Shown piece by piece: positions 49,549-59,877 of a DNA stretch of 64,000 bases. Made by a program: the position numbers and the translations under genes. Location of the stretch: contig NZ_JACSQN010000002.1 of the NCBI RefSeq assembly GCF_014836615.1, positions 248,001-312,000 on the forward strand, given 5' to 3'. Source of the DNA: Sporosarcina quadrami. Its GTDB lineage: Bacteria; Bacillota; Bacilli; Bacillales_A; Planococcaceae. How positions within the stretch are numbered: the first letter of the stretch is position 1; each line of letters opens with the position of its first letter. Under the pieces are notes generated by a model. It saw nothing but the letters and a program-made list of their open reading frames with translations. It was not told where the DNA came from and ran no database searches.

Positions 49549-50451
49549 TTAACGGTTGCTGTTTTTATATAATCTATACATTCCTGTTTCAATCGGATGT
49601 GAAACATGTTCAGAAATACCATCTACAGCAATACATACCTTTTCAACATCAATTCCAGTTATAATACCTAACGAATCCAACATGTTGACAACATCTTCAG
49701 TGGCTACATTTCCTGTAGCGCCTGGTGCAAATGGACACCCACCTAAACCGCCAGCTGAAGTATCGAAACGGTCAACCCCAGCTTGCAAAGCAGCGAAAAT
49801 GTTGGCAATCGCCATTTTACGTGTATCATGGAAATGCGCAGTTATAAGAATCGTCGGAAACTCTTTCTTCAGGCTAGAAAACAGTTCATAACTTTCAACA
49901 GGGTTAGCCATTCCGATAGTATCAGCGACACTCAATTCGTCTACACCCATCGAAACAAATTTTCTGCATAATTCCAGGACATCTTCTTGCTTAATTTTTC
50001 CTTCATATGGACAATAGAAAGCGGTTGAAATGCACGCCCTTACAAAGACACCATCATTTTTTAATTTAGCGATGACAGGGTCGAGTGCATCCATGCTTTC
50101 ATCAGTCGATCGATTAATGTTTCTTTCATTGAATGAATCACTGACTCCCACAAATACAGCAACACTATTGGCGTTTGACTCTTGGGCCAGTTCTGCACCT
50201 TTCGCATTTGGAGCCAAAACAAATTGCCTACCAACTCTTTCTGATTTTTCAACTATAGCCTTTGCGTCAGCCATCTGGGGTACCCATTTAGGGGATACGA
50301 AAGAGGTAAGCTCCATTTCATGGATACCAGCCTCTTGTAAAGAGCGGATGAATTGCAGTTTATCTTTTTCAGCTACATGCTTTTTTTCATTCTGCAAACC
50401 ATCTCTAGGTCCTACCTCGATAATTGTTACGTTCTTTGGTAAAATGAACAT
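49549..50451 (-). CDS. Hydroxymethylglutaryl-CoA lyase
   Basis: A 300-residue TIM-barrel lyase that splits HMG-CoA into acetoacetate and acetyl-CoA in leucine degradation. EVGPRDGLQNE, the HFHDTRKMA metal-binding segment and the catalytic-cysteine signature GGCPFAPGATGN are present. On the minus strand AGGAGGG precedes ATG 50451. A divergent thiolase gene that could use the acetoacetyl-CoA lies next door; other leucine-degradation genes are not in the window. Confidence 0.93.
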   Translation of the reverse strand: MFILPKNVTIIEVGPRDGLQNEKKHVAEKDKLQFIRSLQEAGIHEMELTSFVSPKWVPQMADAKAIVEKSERVGRQFVLAPNAKGAELAQESNANSVAVFVGVSDSFNERNINRSTDESMDALDPVIAKLKNDGVFVRACISTAFYCPYEGKIKQEDVLELCRKFVSMGVDELSVADTIGMANPVESYELFSSLKKEFPTILITAHFHDTRKMAIANIFAALQAGVDRFDTSAGGLGGCPFAPGATGNVATEDVVNMLDSLGIITGIDVEKVCIAVDGISEHVSHPIETGMYRLYKNSNR

Positions 50452-50561
50452 ATCATCCCTCCTGTTTTATATTGTACTGAAGGGATGCCATAAAGAGCAA
50501 TGAAGAAGAATGAATTTACGGAAATTCTAATCGTTTTAAACAATTGATAGGGGGAAACGTC

Positions 50562-51746
50562 ATGTCAAATGAAGTGGTAATTGTGAGTGCGGTCAGAACT
50601 GCAATTGGGTCATTCTTAGGCTCTCTTAAAGATGTATCAGCAATTGAGTTGGGTTCAATTGTTATTAAAGAGGCACTTGACCGTGCTGGGGTAAAGGGTG
50701 ACCAAGTGGACGAAGTCATTATGGGAAATGTCCTTCAAGCAGGTCTAGGACAAAATCCAGCTCGTCAAGCTGCGATTAAAAGCGGATTGCCTGAAACAGT
50801 TCCAGCAATGACGATAAATAAAGTGTGCGGATCAGGCTTGAAAGCAGTTCACCTTGCAAGGCAAGCAATCATAGCGGGTGATGCAGAAATTATAGTGGCT
50901 GGCGGTATGGAGAATATGAGTCAAGCTCCATTCTTGTTACAAAATGCACGAGAAGGATATAAGATGGGTGATCAGAAAGTTGTAGATAGCATGATCTCTG
51001 ATGGGTTATGGTGTGCTTTCAATGACTATCATATGGGCATTACTGCAGAAAATTTATGCGACCGGTATTCATTGACAAGAGAAGAACAGGATGCATTCTC
51101 AGCTGCATCTCAAAGAAAAGCTGCTTCAGCAATTGAAAAAGGCAAATTCAAAGATGAGATTGTAGCTGTTTCAATTCCTCAACGAAAAGGGGAGCCTGTC
51201 TTATTTGACACAGACGAGTATGTAAAAGCTGGAACGACAGCTGAAAAGCTTTCCAAACTACGACCTGCTTTTAAAAAGGATGGAAGTGTCACGGCAGGCA
51301 ATGCGTCTGGCATAAATGACGGAGCTGCTGCATTTGTCATTATGTCAAAAACGAAAGCTGATAGTTTAGGTCTACTGCCTTTAGCGACAATTACAGCAAA
51401 TGCAAATGCTGGTGTGGATCCTTCGGTGATGGGAATAGGACCGGTACAAGCCGTGAAAAACGCACTTGAAAAATCAGGCTTGAACTTGAAAGATATTGAT
51501 TTAATCGAGGCAAATGAAGCTTTTGCTGCTCAGTCACTTGCTGTTGACCGAGAACTGCATTTTGATAAGGAGAAATTGAATGTTAATGGTGGTGCTATAG
51601 CACTCGGCCACCCGATTGGCGCGAGTGGTGCAAGAATATTAGTCACATTGCTTCATGAAATGAAACGACGCGATGCAAAGACTGGACTAGCAACTCTCTG
51701 CATAGGTGGTGGACAAGGTGTTGCAACAATCGTTCAACGTCCTTAA
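50562..51746 (+). CDS. Acetyl-CoA C-acetyltransferase (thiolase)
   Basis: A 394-residue thiolase interconverting two acetyl-CoA with acetoacetyl-CoA. The nucleophilic Cys is in [11 protein letters not shown], the EANEAFAAQ motif and [11 protein letters not shown] with the catalytic His are present, and a second Cys is in [12 protein letters not shown] 50562 is chosen after AGGGGGAA. It diverges from the HMG-CoA lyase gene with 110 bases between starts. Confidence 0.94.
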   Translation: MSNEVVIVSAVRTAIGSFLGSLKDVSAIELGSIVIKEALDRAGVKGDQVDEVIMGNVLQAGLGQNPARQAAIKSGLPETVPAMTINKVCGSGLKAVHLARQAIIAGDAEIIVAGGMENMSQAPFLLQNAREGYKMGDQKVVDSMISDGLWCAFNDYHMGITAENLCDRYSLTREEQDAFSAASQRKAASAIEKGKFKDEIVAVSIPQRKGEPVLFDTDEYVKAGTTAEKLSKLRPAFKKDGSVTAGNASGINDGAAAFVIMSKTKADSLGLLPLATITANANAGVDPSVMGIGPVQAVKNALEKSGLNLKDIDLIEANEAFAAQSLAVDRELHFDKEKLNVNGGAIALGHPIGASGARILVTLLHEMKRRDAKTGLATLCIGGGQGVATIVQRP

Positions 51747-51771
51747 ACTTGAATGAAAGAAGGTGAAACGT

Positions 51772-52023
51772 GTGGCGAAAAAGAAAAAAAGACCACAACT
51801 AACTCCTGTCAAAAGAGAAACAGAAAAAACGACTTTTTCCGATGCACTTAATGATGATATATTGCTGAAACTGAAAGCGGCCAAAAGGGATCTGCTAGCT
51901 GATGAGCAAGCAAAAGAGGAAAAACATCAATTACAGCTACTTAAAGATCGAGAAGAGCGGGAGAAGAATAAGACTTTTGCTGAGTTACTTGAAGAGTACG
52001 ATAGTACTGGCTCTAAATTTTAA
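51772..52023 (+). CDS. Small charged YqkK-like (DUF3886) protein
   Basis: An 83-residue, highly charged, predicted coiled-coil protein (Lys-rich start, then DDILLKLKAAKRDLLADEQAKEE and EREKNKTFAELLEEY). It resembles the B. subtilis YqkK family, which lies near yqkF-spoIIM-fur; function unknown. GTG 51772 is preferred with AAGAAGGTG just upstream. It begins 25 bases after the thiolase and ends at a terminator. Confidence 0.75.
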   Translation: MAKKKKRPQLTPVKRETEKTTFSDALNDDILLKLKAAKRDLLADEQAKEEKHQLQLLKDREEREKNKTFAELLEEYDSTGSKF

Positions 52024-52029
52024 TAAATA

Positions 52030-52059
52030 AAACCGGATGGTCTATTCCAGCCGGTTTTT
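52030..52059 (+). terminator. Terminator of thiolase-yqkK unit
   Basis: AAACCGG(A)TGG pairs with CCA(G)CCGGTTT, followed by TTC. Confidence 0.8.
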
Positions 52060-52108
52060 CATTGTTTACATTTACTTTTTACATTTCGAAAATAAGGATA
52101 AAATAAGC

Positions 52109-52255
52109 GAGTCAGCACATGCTAGTCATGAATATACTATTCAAAAGAAGTTAACCTTCTGACTCATCTACATTTAAAAGTATTTCCCCGCATCTTTCAA
52201 AGATGTGGTTTACAAATAGATGGAATGGGGTATTCCTATGTAAGGTACCCTATTC
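52109..52255 (+). repeat. Three successive inverted repeats in a 357-base gene-free stretch
   Basis: Between 52024 and 52380 no longer gene is present. Three hairpin-forming repeats follow one another. GAGTCAG (52109-52115) pairs with CTGACTC (52159-52165), CCGCATCTTT pairs with AAAGATGTGG at 52188-52208, and GAATGGGGTA (52223-52232) pairs with TACCCTATTC (52246-52255). They could be part of a leader or small RNA; no known family was recognised. Confidence 0.4.
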
Positions 52256-52311
52256 TCTTTAAGTGTGTACAATTTGTGACAAGTTTGTTAAATTGGTAAT
52301 TATACACATGC

Positions 52312-52345
52312 TTCGACATTTTTTTCATTCTTCGCCTAGTATGAT
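52312..52345 (+). promoter_or_regulatory. Spo0A box and probable promoter of the Spo0E-family gene
   Basis: TTCGACA (52312-52318) is the reverse complement of the 0A-box core TGTCGAA. It overlaps a -35-like TCGACA, and TATGAT (52340-52345) follows after 21 bases, the same layout as upstream of sirA. Confidence 0.5.
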
Positions 52346-52380
52346 GAGATAGGGTAAAAACTTGACGGAGGAAAAATAAG

Positions 52381-52539
52381 ATGAAAATTGTTACAAAACG
52401 TTTACTTTCTTTAAAAATCCAAATTAAAAGATCCCAAATGGTAAAAAAAGCGTTAGACCAAGGGTTCACACATCCAGAGGTCGTTGCATACAGCCAACAA
52501 CTTGACACGTTATTGAACCGATATCAAAATATAGCTTAA
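52381..52539 (+). CDS. Spo0E-family aspartyl-phosphate phosphatase
   Basis: A very short gene encoding 52 residues. The Spo0E family signature SQxLD is present as YSQQLDTLLNRYQ in the second of two predicted helices; the first is basic (KRLLSLKIQIKRSQMVKKAL). Such proteins dephosphorylate Spo0A~P and delay sporulation. Start ATG 52381 lies eight bases after GGAGGAA. An antisense ORF across the same DNA is a shadow. Spo0A-box-like sequence upstream suggests a feedback loop. Confidence rests on motif, size and ribosome binding site. Confidence 0.85.
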   Translation: MKIVTKRLLSLKIQIKRSQMVKKALDQGFTHPEVVAYSQQLDTLLNRYQNIA

Positions 52540-52569
52540 AAAGACATACCGTAGTCGGTATGTCTTTTT
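52538..52569. terminator. Bidirectional terminator between Spo0E-family gene and ilvE
   Basis: A perfect 14-bp stem AAAAAGACATACCG/CGGTATGTCTTTTT with a TAGT loop, shared by two convergent genes. Confidence 0.93.
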
Positions 52570-52571
52570 AA

Positions 52572-53666
52572 TTATGCAAGTTTAGCAAGCTCGCTATTCA
52601 GTTTAAGTATCCAAGCGAAAGAGTCTTTTTCATTGCCATTCTGAATATTGGACAATGTTTCAAACAATTTTTTCGAAAGAGGGCCAGTTTTATTATCGTT
52701 CACAATCATCTTATAGCCATCCCAGTTCAACTCTCCTACAGGGGATATGACGGCTGCTGTTCCAGTGCCAAAAACTTCTTCCAATTGTCCGTTTTCATAT
52801 GCTCCTCGAATTTCGTCCATCGAAAGTTTTCGCTCTTGTACCGGAATATTCCAATGTCTTAATAACTGTAATATCGATTTTCGCGTAATTCCTTCTAAAA
52901 TACTTCCGTTAATGGCGGGGGTAATCACTTCTCCGTTAATTTTGAAGAAGATGTTCATACTACCTACTTCTTCAACATATTTTCGCTCCACTCCATCGAG
53001 CCACAACACTTGAGAATAGCCTTTCTTATCAGCCGCTTCTTGTGCTTTTAAACCTGAAGCATAATTTCCTGCTGTTTTTGCTCCTCCAGTGCCACCTTTA
53101 ACTGCCCTGACAAATTCATTTTCTACAAGAATTTTAATAGGATGTATGCCTTCCTTATAATAAGATCCAACGGGACAGAGGATAATGTAGAACTGATACT
53201 TCTTAGCGGGTGCCACTCCTAGAAATGCTTCATTGGCGATAACAAAGGGTCTTATATATAATGACGTTCCAGGTAAAGTAGGAATCCAATCTTTTTCAAT
53301 TTGAATTAATTGAGTAAGTGCATGTAATGCTTGTTCTTCATCAATTCTAGGCATGCATAAACGATCTAATGACAAGTTCATTCGCTTCATGTTCTCTTCG
53401 GGTCGGAAAAGTCTAACAGTACCATCTTCAGATTTATAAGCTTTTAGACCTTCAAAAACAGTTTGACCATAATGGAGAACAATTGAGGCTGGGTCAAGTG
53501 TTACGGGAGCATAAGGAACAATACGTGGACTATGCCATCCTTTTCCTTCGTCGTAATCTGCAATAAACATGTGATCCGTGAAATTTCTGCCGAAAACAAG
53601 AGTTTGTGGATCGGGTTTTTCTTTTTTACTATCGCTCAGTTTAATCTGGATCGGTAATCTGCTCAT
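52572..53666 (-). CDS. ilvE: Branched-chain amino acid aminotransferase
   Basis: PLP-dependent class IV aminotransferase of 364 residues, acting on leucine, isoleucine and valine. FGRNFTDHMF, the HYGQTVFEGLKAY segment, GGAKTAGNYA and the region with the PLP lysine and phosphate-cup Glu (GVERKYVEEVGSMN) match the YbgE/YwaA type. The start is uncertain: ATG 53666 follows GAGGAG by 12 bases, while TTG 53675 is too close to it. A CcpA site lies upstream. Confidence 0.94.
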   Translation of the reverse strand: MSRLPIQIKLSDSKKEKPDPQTLVFGRNFTDHMFIADYDEGKGWHSPRIVPYAPVTLDPASIVLHYGQTVFEGLKAYKSEDGTVRLFRPEENMKRMNLSLDRLCMPRIDEEQALHALTQLIQIEKDWIPTLPGTSLYIRPFVIANEAFLGVAPAKKYQFYIILCPVGSYYKEGIHPIKILVENEFVRAVKGGTGGAKTAGNYASGLKAQEAADKKGYSQVLWLDGVERKYVEEVGSMNIFFKINGEVITPAINGSILEGITRKSILQLLRHWNIPVQERKLSMDEIRGAYENGQLEEVFGTGTAAVISPVGELNWDGYKMIVNDNKTGPLSKKLFETLSNIQNGNEKDSFAWILKLNSELAKLA

Positions 53667-53777
53667 ACGGATCAATTCTCCTCGTTATTAGTATGTAAAA
53701 AAACTATTGAATAAAATAAGTATACTGCATATTTCGAAAAAAGAAAGAAAAAATTTATTTCATTATTGTTACCATTG

Positions 53778-53791
53778 TGAAAACGGTTTCA
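53778..53791. promoter_or_regulatory. Catabolite-responsive element (cre) for CcpA
   Basis: TGAAAACGGTTTCA fits the cre consensus TGWNANCGNTNWCA at every position. It lies between divergent ilvE and the FAD oxidoreductase gene, about 12 bases upstream of the latter's -35 and ~70 bases upstream of a TATACT -10 (53724-53719, minus) of ilvE. Confidence 0.75.
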
Positions 53792-53802
53792 ATTCCAGCT
53801 AT

Positions 53803-53831
53803 TTGTATGTATGTTAAAGGACTTGTACAAT
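53803..53831 (+). promoter_or_regulatory. Promoter of FAD oxidoreductase gene
   Basis: TTGTAT (53803-53808) and TACAAT (53826-53831) with a 17-base spacer. Confidence 0.6.
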
Positions 53832-53860
53832 ATACGTAAAATGAAAAAGAAGGTGCACTT

Positions 53861-54988
53861 ATGCAACGTATTGTAATTATTGGCGGTGGAATACTAGGTG
53901 CTTCTGCTGCTTATCATTTAGCTAAAGCTGGTCTTGAAGTACTTATAGTCGACAGGAGAGATAATGGACAGGCGACTGATGCAGCTGCGGGTATTATTTG
54001 CCCGTGGCTTTCTCAGCGACGCAATAAAGCTTGGTATGCGCTGGCAAAGGGAGGCGCAGCTTATTACACCTATCTAATTAATCAGCTAGTTAAAGAGGGA
54101 GAAACGGAAACCGGTTATCGTAAAGTAGGGGCAATAAGTCTACAAACAAATGAGGAAAAGCTCGAAAAAATGGAGAAAAGAGCATTAGAGCGAAGAGAAA
54201 CGGCAAAGGAAATCGGAAATGTGAAGAAATTGTCTACTACTGAAACGTTTAACAAATTTCCTCGTTTAGCATCAGAGTATGCGTCTGTTTTTATTGAAGG
54301 AGCAGCGAGAGTTGATGGTAGGGCACTTAGAGATGCCCTAATGAGAGGTGCTGAAAAGTTCGGAGCGAAAATTATGTACGGTAATGCAAAGCTCTCTGTT
54401 GACGGGAATAAAGTAAATGGAGTCTTTGTTGACGATACACTCCATCTCGCATCCAATATAATTGTAGCAGTGGGTGCCTGGGCACAAGAACTATTCACTC
54501 CTCTCGGATTTACAGTAAATGTAAAAGGACAAAAAGCACAAATACTTCACTTAAAAGAAGAAAATACTGACACATCCAAGTGGCCAGTCGTAATCCCCCC
54601 AAATGATCAGTATATCGTCGCATTCGATGGTGGCAAAATTGTTATTGGCGCCACTCACGAAGATGATAAAGAATTTGACGTTCGTCCAACTGTGTATGGA
54701 ATCCATGAAGTGTTGGATAAAGCATTACAAACTGCACCCGCACTAGCTGATGCTTCTGTTGAAGAGGTGCGTATTGGAATACGTCCATTCACACCTAATT
54801 TTCTTCCGATGTTCGGACCCGTACCTAATTATCCTGAAGTACTATTTGCTAATGGTCTTGGAGCTTCGGGATTGACGGTAGGTCCTTACATTGGAAAGCA
54901 ATTGACCCATCTAATACTTAATGAACAGACGGATGTTGATGTAGCTAACTATAAAGTAGATGACGCATTTATAGAAAATGAACAATAA
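53861..54988 (+). CDS. FAD-dependent D-amino-acid/glycine oxidase-type oxidoreductase
   Basis: A 375-residue DAO-family flavoprotein with an N-terminal FAD loop IGGGILGASAAYHLA and the C-terminal IRPFTPNFLPMFG and NGLGASGLTVGP. Family members oxidise D-amino acids, glycine or N-methyl amino acids; the substrate here cannot be told. ATG 53861 follows AAGAAGG. It is monocistronic in appearance and diverges from ilvE around a cre site. Confidence 0.85.
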   Translation: MQRIVIIGGGILGASAAYHLAKAGLEVLIVDRRDNGQATDAAAGIICPWLSQRRNKAWYALAKGGAAYYTYLINQLVKEGETETGYRKVGAISLQTNEEKLEKMEKRALERRETAKEIGNVKKLSTTETFNKFPRLASEYASVFIEGAARVDGRALRDALMRGAEKFGAKIMYGNAKLSVDGNKVNGVFVDDTLHLASNIIVAVGAWAQELFTPLGFTVNVKGQKAQILHLKEENTDTSKWPVVIPPNDQYIVAFDGGKIVIGATHEDDKEFDVRPTVYGIHEVLDKALQTAPALADASVEEVRIGIRPFTPNFLPMFGPVPNYPEVLFANGLGASGLTVGPYIGKQLTHLILNEQTDVDVANYKVDDAFIENEQ

Positions 54989-55063
54989 GATAGTCGAATA
55001 TATTTATTGTAATCAACCCAACAAAAGTTTATAATATAAACAAATGTTTAAAGGATGATGACA

Positions 55064-56161
55064 TTGAATGAAAAAGAGAAAGTAGTGCTTGATTTAATTC
55101 GCAGTAATCCCTATCTTACTCAGCAAGAAATGGCCAATGAGCTTGAAATTCCAAGGCCGACATTAGCCAATGTAATTTCCAGTTTGATGAAGCGGGGGAA
55201 AATAGCTGGAAGAGCTTATATTCTTTCAGATGAAAAAGAGGTTGTATGCATTGGTGGAGCTAATATTGATAGGAAATTCCACTTAAAAGAAAGTACGCAG
55301 TTAGGGACTTCCAATCCTGCTAATATGACTGTTTCTGTTGGTGGAGTGGCCAGAAATATTGCGGAAAATCTTGGACGTCTTAGTCATAATGTGCGTCTCT
55401 TAACTGTAGCAGGGAATGATACTGACTGGGAAAAGATTGTGCAGCAATCCTCTGCATTTATGAATGTCACAGATGCAGGAATATTATTTGGACAATCAAC
55501 AGGATCCTACTCAGCAGTTCTTGATCCGAATGGTGAACTTGTTATCGCAATGGCCAATATGGGGGTTTATGATTTACTTTCCACTGACTATATCGAAGAC
55601 AAATCAAGAGTATTATCCAATTCATCGATGCTCGTCATTGATTTGAACTGTCCCAAAGAGACTGTGACTGCAGTAAAAGTAGTGGCACAAAATAATCAAA
55701 TTCCGTTGACCATAATACCTGTATCCTCACCGAAAATGAACCGGATGCCGGATGATCTTGAAGGTGTGACATGGTTTATTTGTAACCGAGATGAAGCAGA
55801 AGCATATACTGGACAAGTCATTGAAAATGATGACGATTGGCAGGAAGCTGTTTACAAATTGTTGGATTTCGGTGCTGAAAATGTCATTGTGACTAGAGGC
55901 GCTAAAGGAGTTATGGCAGCTTCAATAGGAACTGCTGCCGTACGGTTTAAAGCGATTGAACCGATGTATATTGAAGATGTTACAGGTGCAGGAGATGCTT
56001 TTGTTGCTGGCGTATTACATGGGTATTTGCAAGGTGCAGACCTAGAAGAAAGCATACTAATGGGTTTGCACAACGCAGCAAAAACGCTCGAATGCTCGTT
56101 TACGGTAAGACCAGATTTGACAAATGACCGCTTAACTATTGAAATGGAGGATTACAAATGA
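55064..56161 (+). CDS. psuK: PfkB-family pseudouridine kinase with N-terminal winged helix
   Basis: A 365-residue fusion: an N-terminal winged helix-turn-helix (residues ~1-55; [24 protein letters not shown]) and a PfkB sugar kinase domain ([24 protein letters not shown]; catalytic GAGDAFVAG with the Asp base). Pseudouridine kinase activity is inferred from the adjacent psuG. TTG 55064 is chosen because AAAGGA (55050-55055) touches the ATG codons at 55055/55058. The helix-turn-helix may make it self-regulating. It overlaps psuG by four bases. Confidence 0.85.
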   Translation: MNEKEKVVLDLIRSNPYLTQQEMANELEIPRPTLANVISSLMKRGKIAGRAYILSDEKEVVCIGGANIDRKFHLKESTQLGTSNPANMTVSVGGVARNIAENLGRLSHNVRLLTVAGNDTDWEKIVQQSSAFMNVTDAGILFGQSTGSYSAVLDPNGELVIAMANMGVYDLLSTDYIEDKSRVLSNSSMLVIDLNCPKETVTAVKVVAQNNQIPLTIIPVSSPKMNRMPDDLEGVTWFICNRDEAEAYTGQVIENDDDWQEAVYKLLDFGAENVIVTRGAKGVMAASIGTAAVRFKAIEPMYIEDVTGAGDAFVAGVLHGYLQGADLEESILMGLHNAAKTLECSFTVRPDLTNDRLTIEMEDYK

Positions 56162-57066
56162 AGAAATATTTATCTTACTCAGTAGAAGTACAAGAAGCAA
56201 TGAAGACGGGGAAACCAATTGTTGCATTAGAGTCGACTATAATATCACACGGGATGCCATATCCTCAAAACGTAAAGACTGCAAGGGAAGTTGAGCAAAT
56301 TGTGCGTGACAATGGTGCGGTACCTGCAACAATTGCCCTCATTAACGGACAAATTAAAGTCGGCCTTTCTGATGAAGAGCTTGAAATGTTCGGAAACAGT
56401 CAAGGAGTTGCAAAAGCTTCTCGTAGAGATTTAGCTTATTTGCTTGCTACAAAACAACTCGGCGCAACTACTGTTGCAGCAACAATGATTTGTGCTGACC
56501 TTGCAAATATCCGTATTTTTGTAACGGGTGGAATTGGCGGGGTTCACCGTGGAGCTGAAATGACAATGGATATATCTGCAGATCTTGAAGAGCTAGCACA
56601 AACTAATGTGGCAGTCATCTGCGCTGGGGCTAAGTCTATTTTAGATATTGGATTAACTCTTGAATATCTTGAAACAAAAGGTGTACCGGTAGTTGGATAT
56701 GGAACAGATATGTTACCTGCATTTTATACGCCTGAAAGTGAATTTGCTGTCAACTTCCGCGCGGATACCCCACAAACTGTAGCAGATATGCTCCGTGTAA
56801 AATGGGATTTGCATTTAAAAGGAGGCGCTGTCATTGCCAATCCGATTCCATCAGAAGATGCCATTAACAAAGAGTCTATCGATAAAATAATTCAACAAGC
56901 GCTATTGGAAGCGGAGAAAAATGGCATAAAAGGTAAAGATGTAACACCTTTCATGTTAGGGAAAGTAAAGGAATTGACAGAAGGACGCAGTCTTGATGCA
57001 AATATTGCACTCGTAAAGAATAATGCAGTAATTGGGGCTCAAATAGCAGTAGCTTTTCATTCGTAA
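56158..57066 (+). CDS. psuG: Pseudouridine-5'-phosphate glycosidase
   Basis: A 302-residue enzyme cleaving pseudouridine 5'-phosphate to uracil and ribose 5-phosphate. Family segments [30 protein letters not shown] and [13 protein letters not shown] are clear. With psuK it forms a two-step pseudouridine salvage pathway. No pseudouridine transporter gene is beside it. ATG 56158 lies in the ATGA overlap with psuK. Confidence 0.95.
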   Translation: MKKYLSYSVEVQEAMKTGKPIVALESTIISHGMPYPQNVKTAREVEQIVRDNGAVPATIALINGQIKVGLSDEELEMFGNSQGVAKASRRDLAYLLATKQLGATTVAATMICADLANIRIFVTGGIGGVHRGAEMTMDISADLEELAQTNVAVICAGAKSILDIGLTLEYLETKGVPVVGYGTDMLPAFYTPESEFAVNFRADTPQTVADMLRVKWDLHLKGGAVIANPIPSEDAINKESIDKIIQQALLEAEKNGIKGKDVTPFMLGKVKELTEGRSLDANIALVKNNAVIGAQIAVAFHS

Positions 57067-57170
57067 CGATTGCAGCAAAAGCAACAGCAAGTTAAACAAG
57101 TAGGCTACTCATTATTCATTATCGCTAATTAGTGGGTAATTACTTAAGTAAATAAGGTATGTAAACAGAT

Positions 57171-57202
57171 ATAAAAGCTGAGCTTTAACGCTCAGCTTTT
57201 AT
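57171..57202. terminator. Bidirectional terminator between psuG and GsiB-like gene
   Basis: A perfect 13-bp stem ATAAAAGCTGAGC/GCTCAGCTTTTAT with a six-base loop. Confidence 0.92.
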
Positions 57203-57207
57203 AAGTT

Positions 57208-57492
57208 TCATTTGTTTTGTTGTTGAACACGTGCTTCTCCGCCTTTGCGACCAATCTTTTCATAGAAATCTTTATCGTGGTTTTTCGCTGTCGCGTTGCC
57301 ACCTTTACGGCCGATTTCCTCATAAAAATTACTGTCATATTTCTTTGCGGTTGCTTCTCCACCTTTACGACCGATTTTTTCATAAAAATCTTTATCATGT
57401 TTTTTTGCGGTTGCCTGACCGCCTTTACGCCCAGCTTCTGCCAAGGACATTTTTGTGCGTTTGTTTTGGTTAGTAGGGTTTTGTTGTGTCAT
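57208..57492 (-). CDS. gsiB: GsiB-like KGG-repeat general stress protein
   Basis: A 94-residue hydrophilic protein. After MSLAEAG comes a 20-residue unit (RKGGxATAKxxDxxFYExIG) repeated three times and then a partial fourth, much like B. subtilis GsiB, which has five units and is made under stress and starvation. It is thought to act as a hydrophilin-like protectant. ATG 57492 is chosen because AAAAGGAGAG lies just upstream on the minus strand; the longer frame upstream has no such site. A sigma-B-like promoter precedes it. Confidence 0.9.
   Translation of the reverse strand: MTQQNPTNQNKRTKMSLAEAGRKGGQATAKKHDKDFYEKIGRKGGEATAKKYDSNFYEEIGRKGGNATAKNHDKDFYEKIGRKGGEARVQQQNK
57250..57429 (-). repeat. 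Three 60-bp tandem repeats inside the GsiB-like gene
   Basis: Three 60-base units code for the 20-residue KGG repeats (residues 22-81). Units have diverged at third positions and a few codons, so they are not recent copies. Confidence 0.85.
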
Positions 57493-57543
57493 TACTATTA
57501 CTCTCCTTTTGAGTTGAACTTTTATCTTTCTCCATAATCTTCT

Positions 57544-57569
57544 ATTGCCGTTTAGGCAGTTAGTTAAAC
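57544..57569 (-). promoter_or_regulatory. Sigma-B-like promoter of GsiB-like gene
   Basis: On the minus strand GTTTAA (57569-57564), a 14-base spacer, and GGCAAT (57549-57544). This fits sigma-B consensus GTTTAA-N12/14-GGGWAT with one mismatch. The leader would be about 45 nt. Confidence 0.55.
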
Positions 57570-57681
57570 GAGTAAAGAGTGTTTGTTTAATTGGAAATGT
57601 AATTGACATCTGCGTAATAACATTTATATAAAAGTGATGTTGAATGTTGGTTTTATGTCATATTTGAGTTTGAAAAAAATG

Positions 57682-57709
57682 TTGAAACTTGTCGAAATCG
57701 TGATATACT
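57682..57709 (+). promoter_or_regulatory. Promoter of xpt-pbuX
   Basis: TTGAAA (57682-57687) and extended -10 TGATATACT (57701-57709), spacer 16. TGTCGAA, the core of a Spo0A box, lies between them at 57690-57696. Transcription would start just before the riboswitch. Confidence 0.65.
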
Positions 57710-57730
57710 AATACCCTAATTAAAATTTAA

Positions 57731-57803
57731 TGACTCATATAATCGCAGGGATATGGCCTGCAAGTTTCTACCGATCCTCCGTAAACGGATTGACTATGAG
57801 AAG
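57731..57803 (+). ncRNA. Guanine riboswitch (purine class)
   Basis: The conserved purine aptamer is present: ATATAATCGCAGGGATATGG, then GTTTCTACC, then CCGTAAA and GACTATGAG, closed by CTCAT/ATGAG. The specificity base in GACTAT is C (C74), which selects guanine/hypoxanthine; adenine riboswitches have T here. It precedes a terminator and then xpt-pbuX, the classical target. Confidence 0.96.
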
Positions 57804-57869
57804 CATAGAAGTGAAAGTTGAGAAGGTAATCATTCTCTTTCTTTTATTTTGTCATTCAGTGATTTCTTG

Positions 57870-57928
57870 TCCGAATGACCTTGCTCCACTCATGGTATGA
57901 ATGGATGCGAGGTCACTCGGATTTTTTT
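57870..57928 (+). terminator. Riboswitch-controlled terminator of xpt-pbuX
   Basis: TCCGAATGACCTTGC pairs with GCGAGGTCACTCGGA (with mismatches) around a ~20-base loop, then seven T. With guanine bound, this would end transcription before xpt. Confidence 0.88.
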
Positions 57929-57934
57929 ATATAA

Positions 57935-59828
<1,894 letters not shown>

Positions 59829-59835
<7 letters not shown>

Positions 59836-59876
59836 AGTAAAAACGCGCCAAAGTAGGCGCGTTTTTACTTTATATA
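59829..59876. terminator. Terminator of xpt-pbuX, 21-bp perfect stem
   Basis: Bases about 59829-59849 pair without mismatch with 59856-59876 around AAAGTA; the core is AAAAACGCGCC/GGCGCGTTTTT. It also serves the convergent lipoprotein gene. Confidence 0.95.
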
Positions 59877-59877
59877 A

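Noticed and set aside
52236..52508. 90-residue minus-strand frame across the Spo0E-family region
   Set aside because: It has no ribosome binding site or recognisable domain and is antisense to a short gene with a clear motif and GGAGG site.
53731..53745. CodY-like box (TTTCGAAAA) upstream of ilvE
   Set aside because: It lacks the central base and flanks of the CodY consensus; A/T-rich chance match is likely.
53667..53860. T-box or other amino-acid riboswitch before ilvE
   Set aside because: No T-box sequence, specifier stem or terminator is present; the region is AT-rich with only a weak -10 and the cre.
57250..57429. Regular repeats as a possible CRISPR array
   Set aside because: The 60-bp units are contiguous and coding, with no unique spacers; they encode the KGG repeats.
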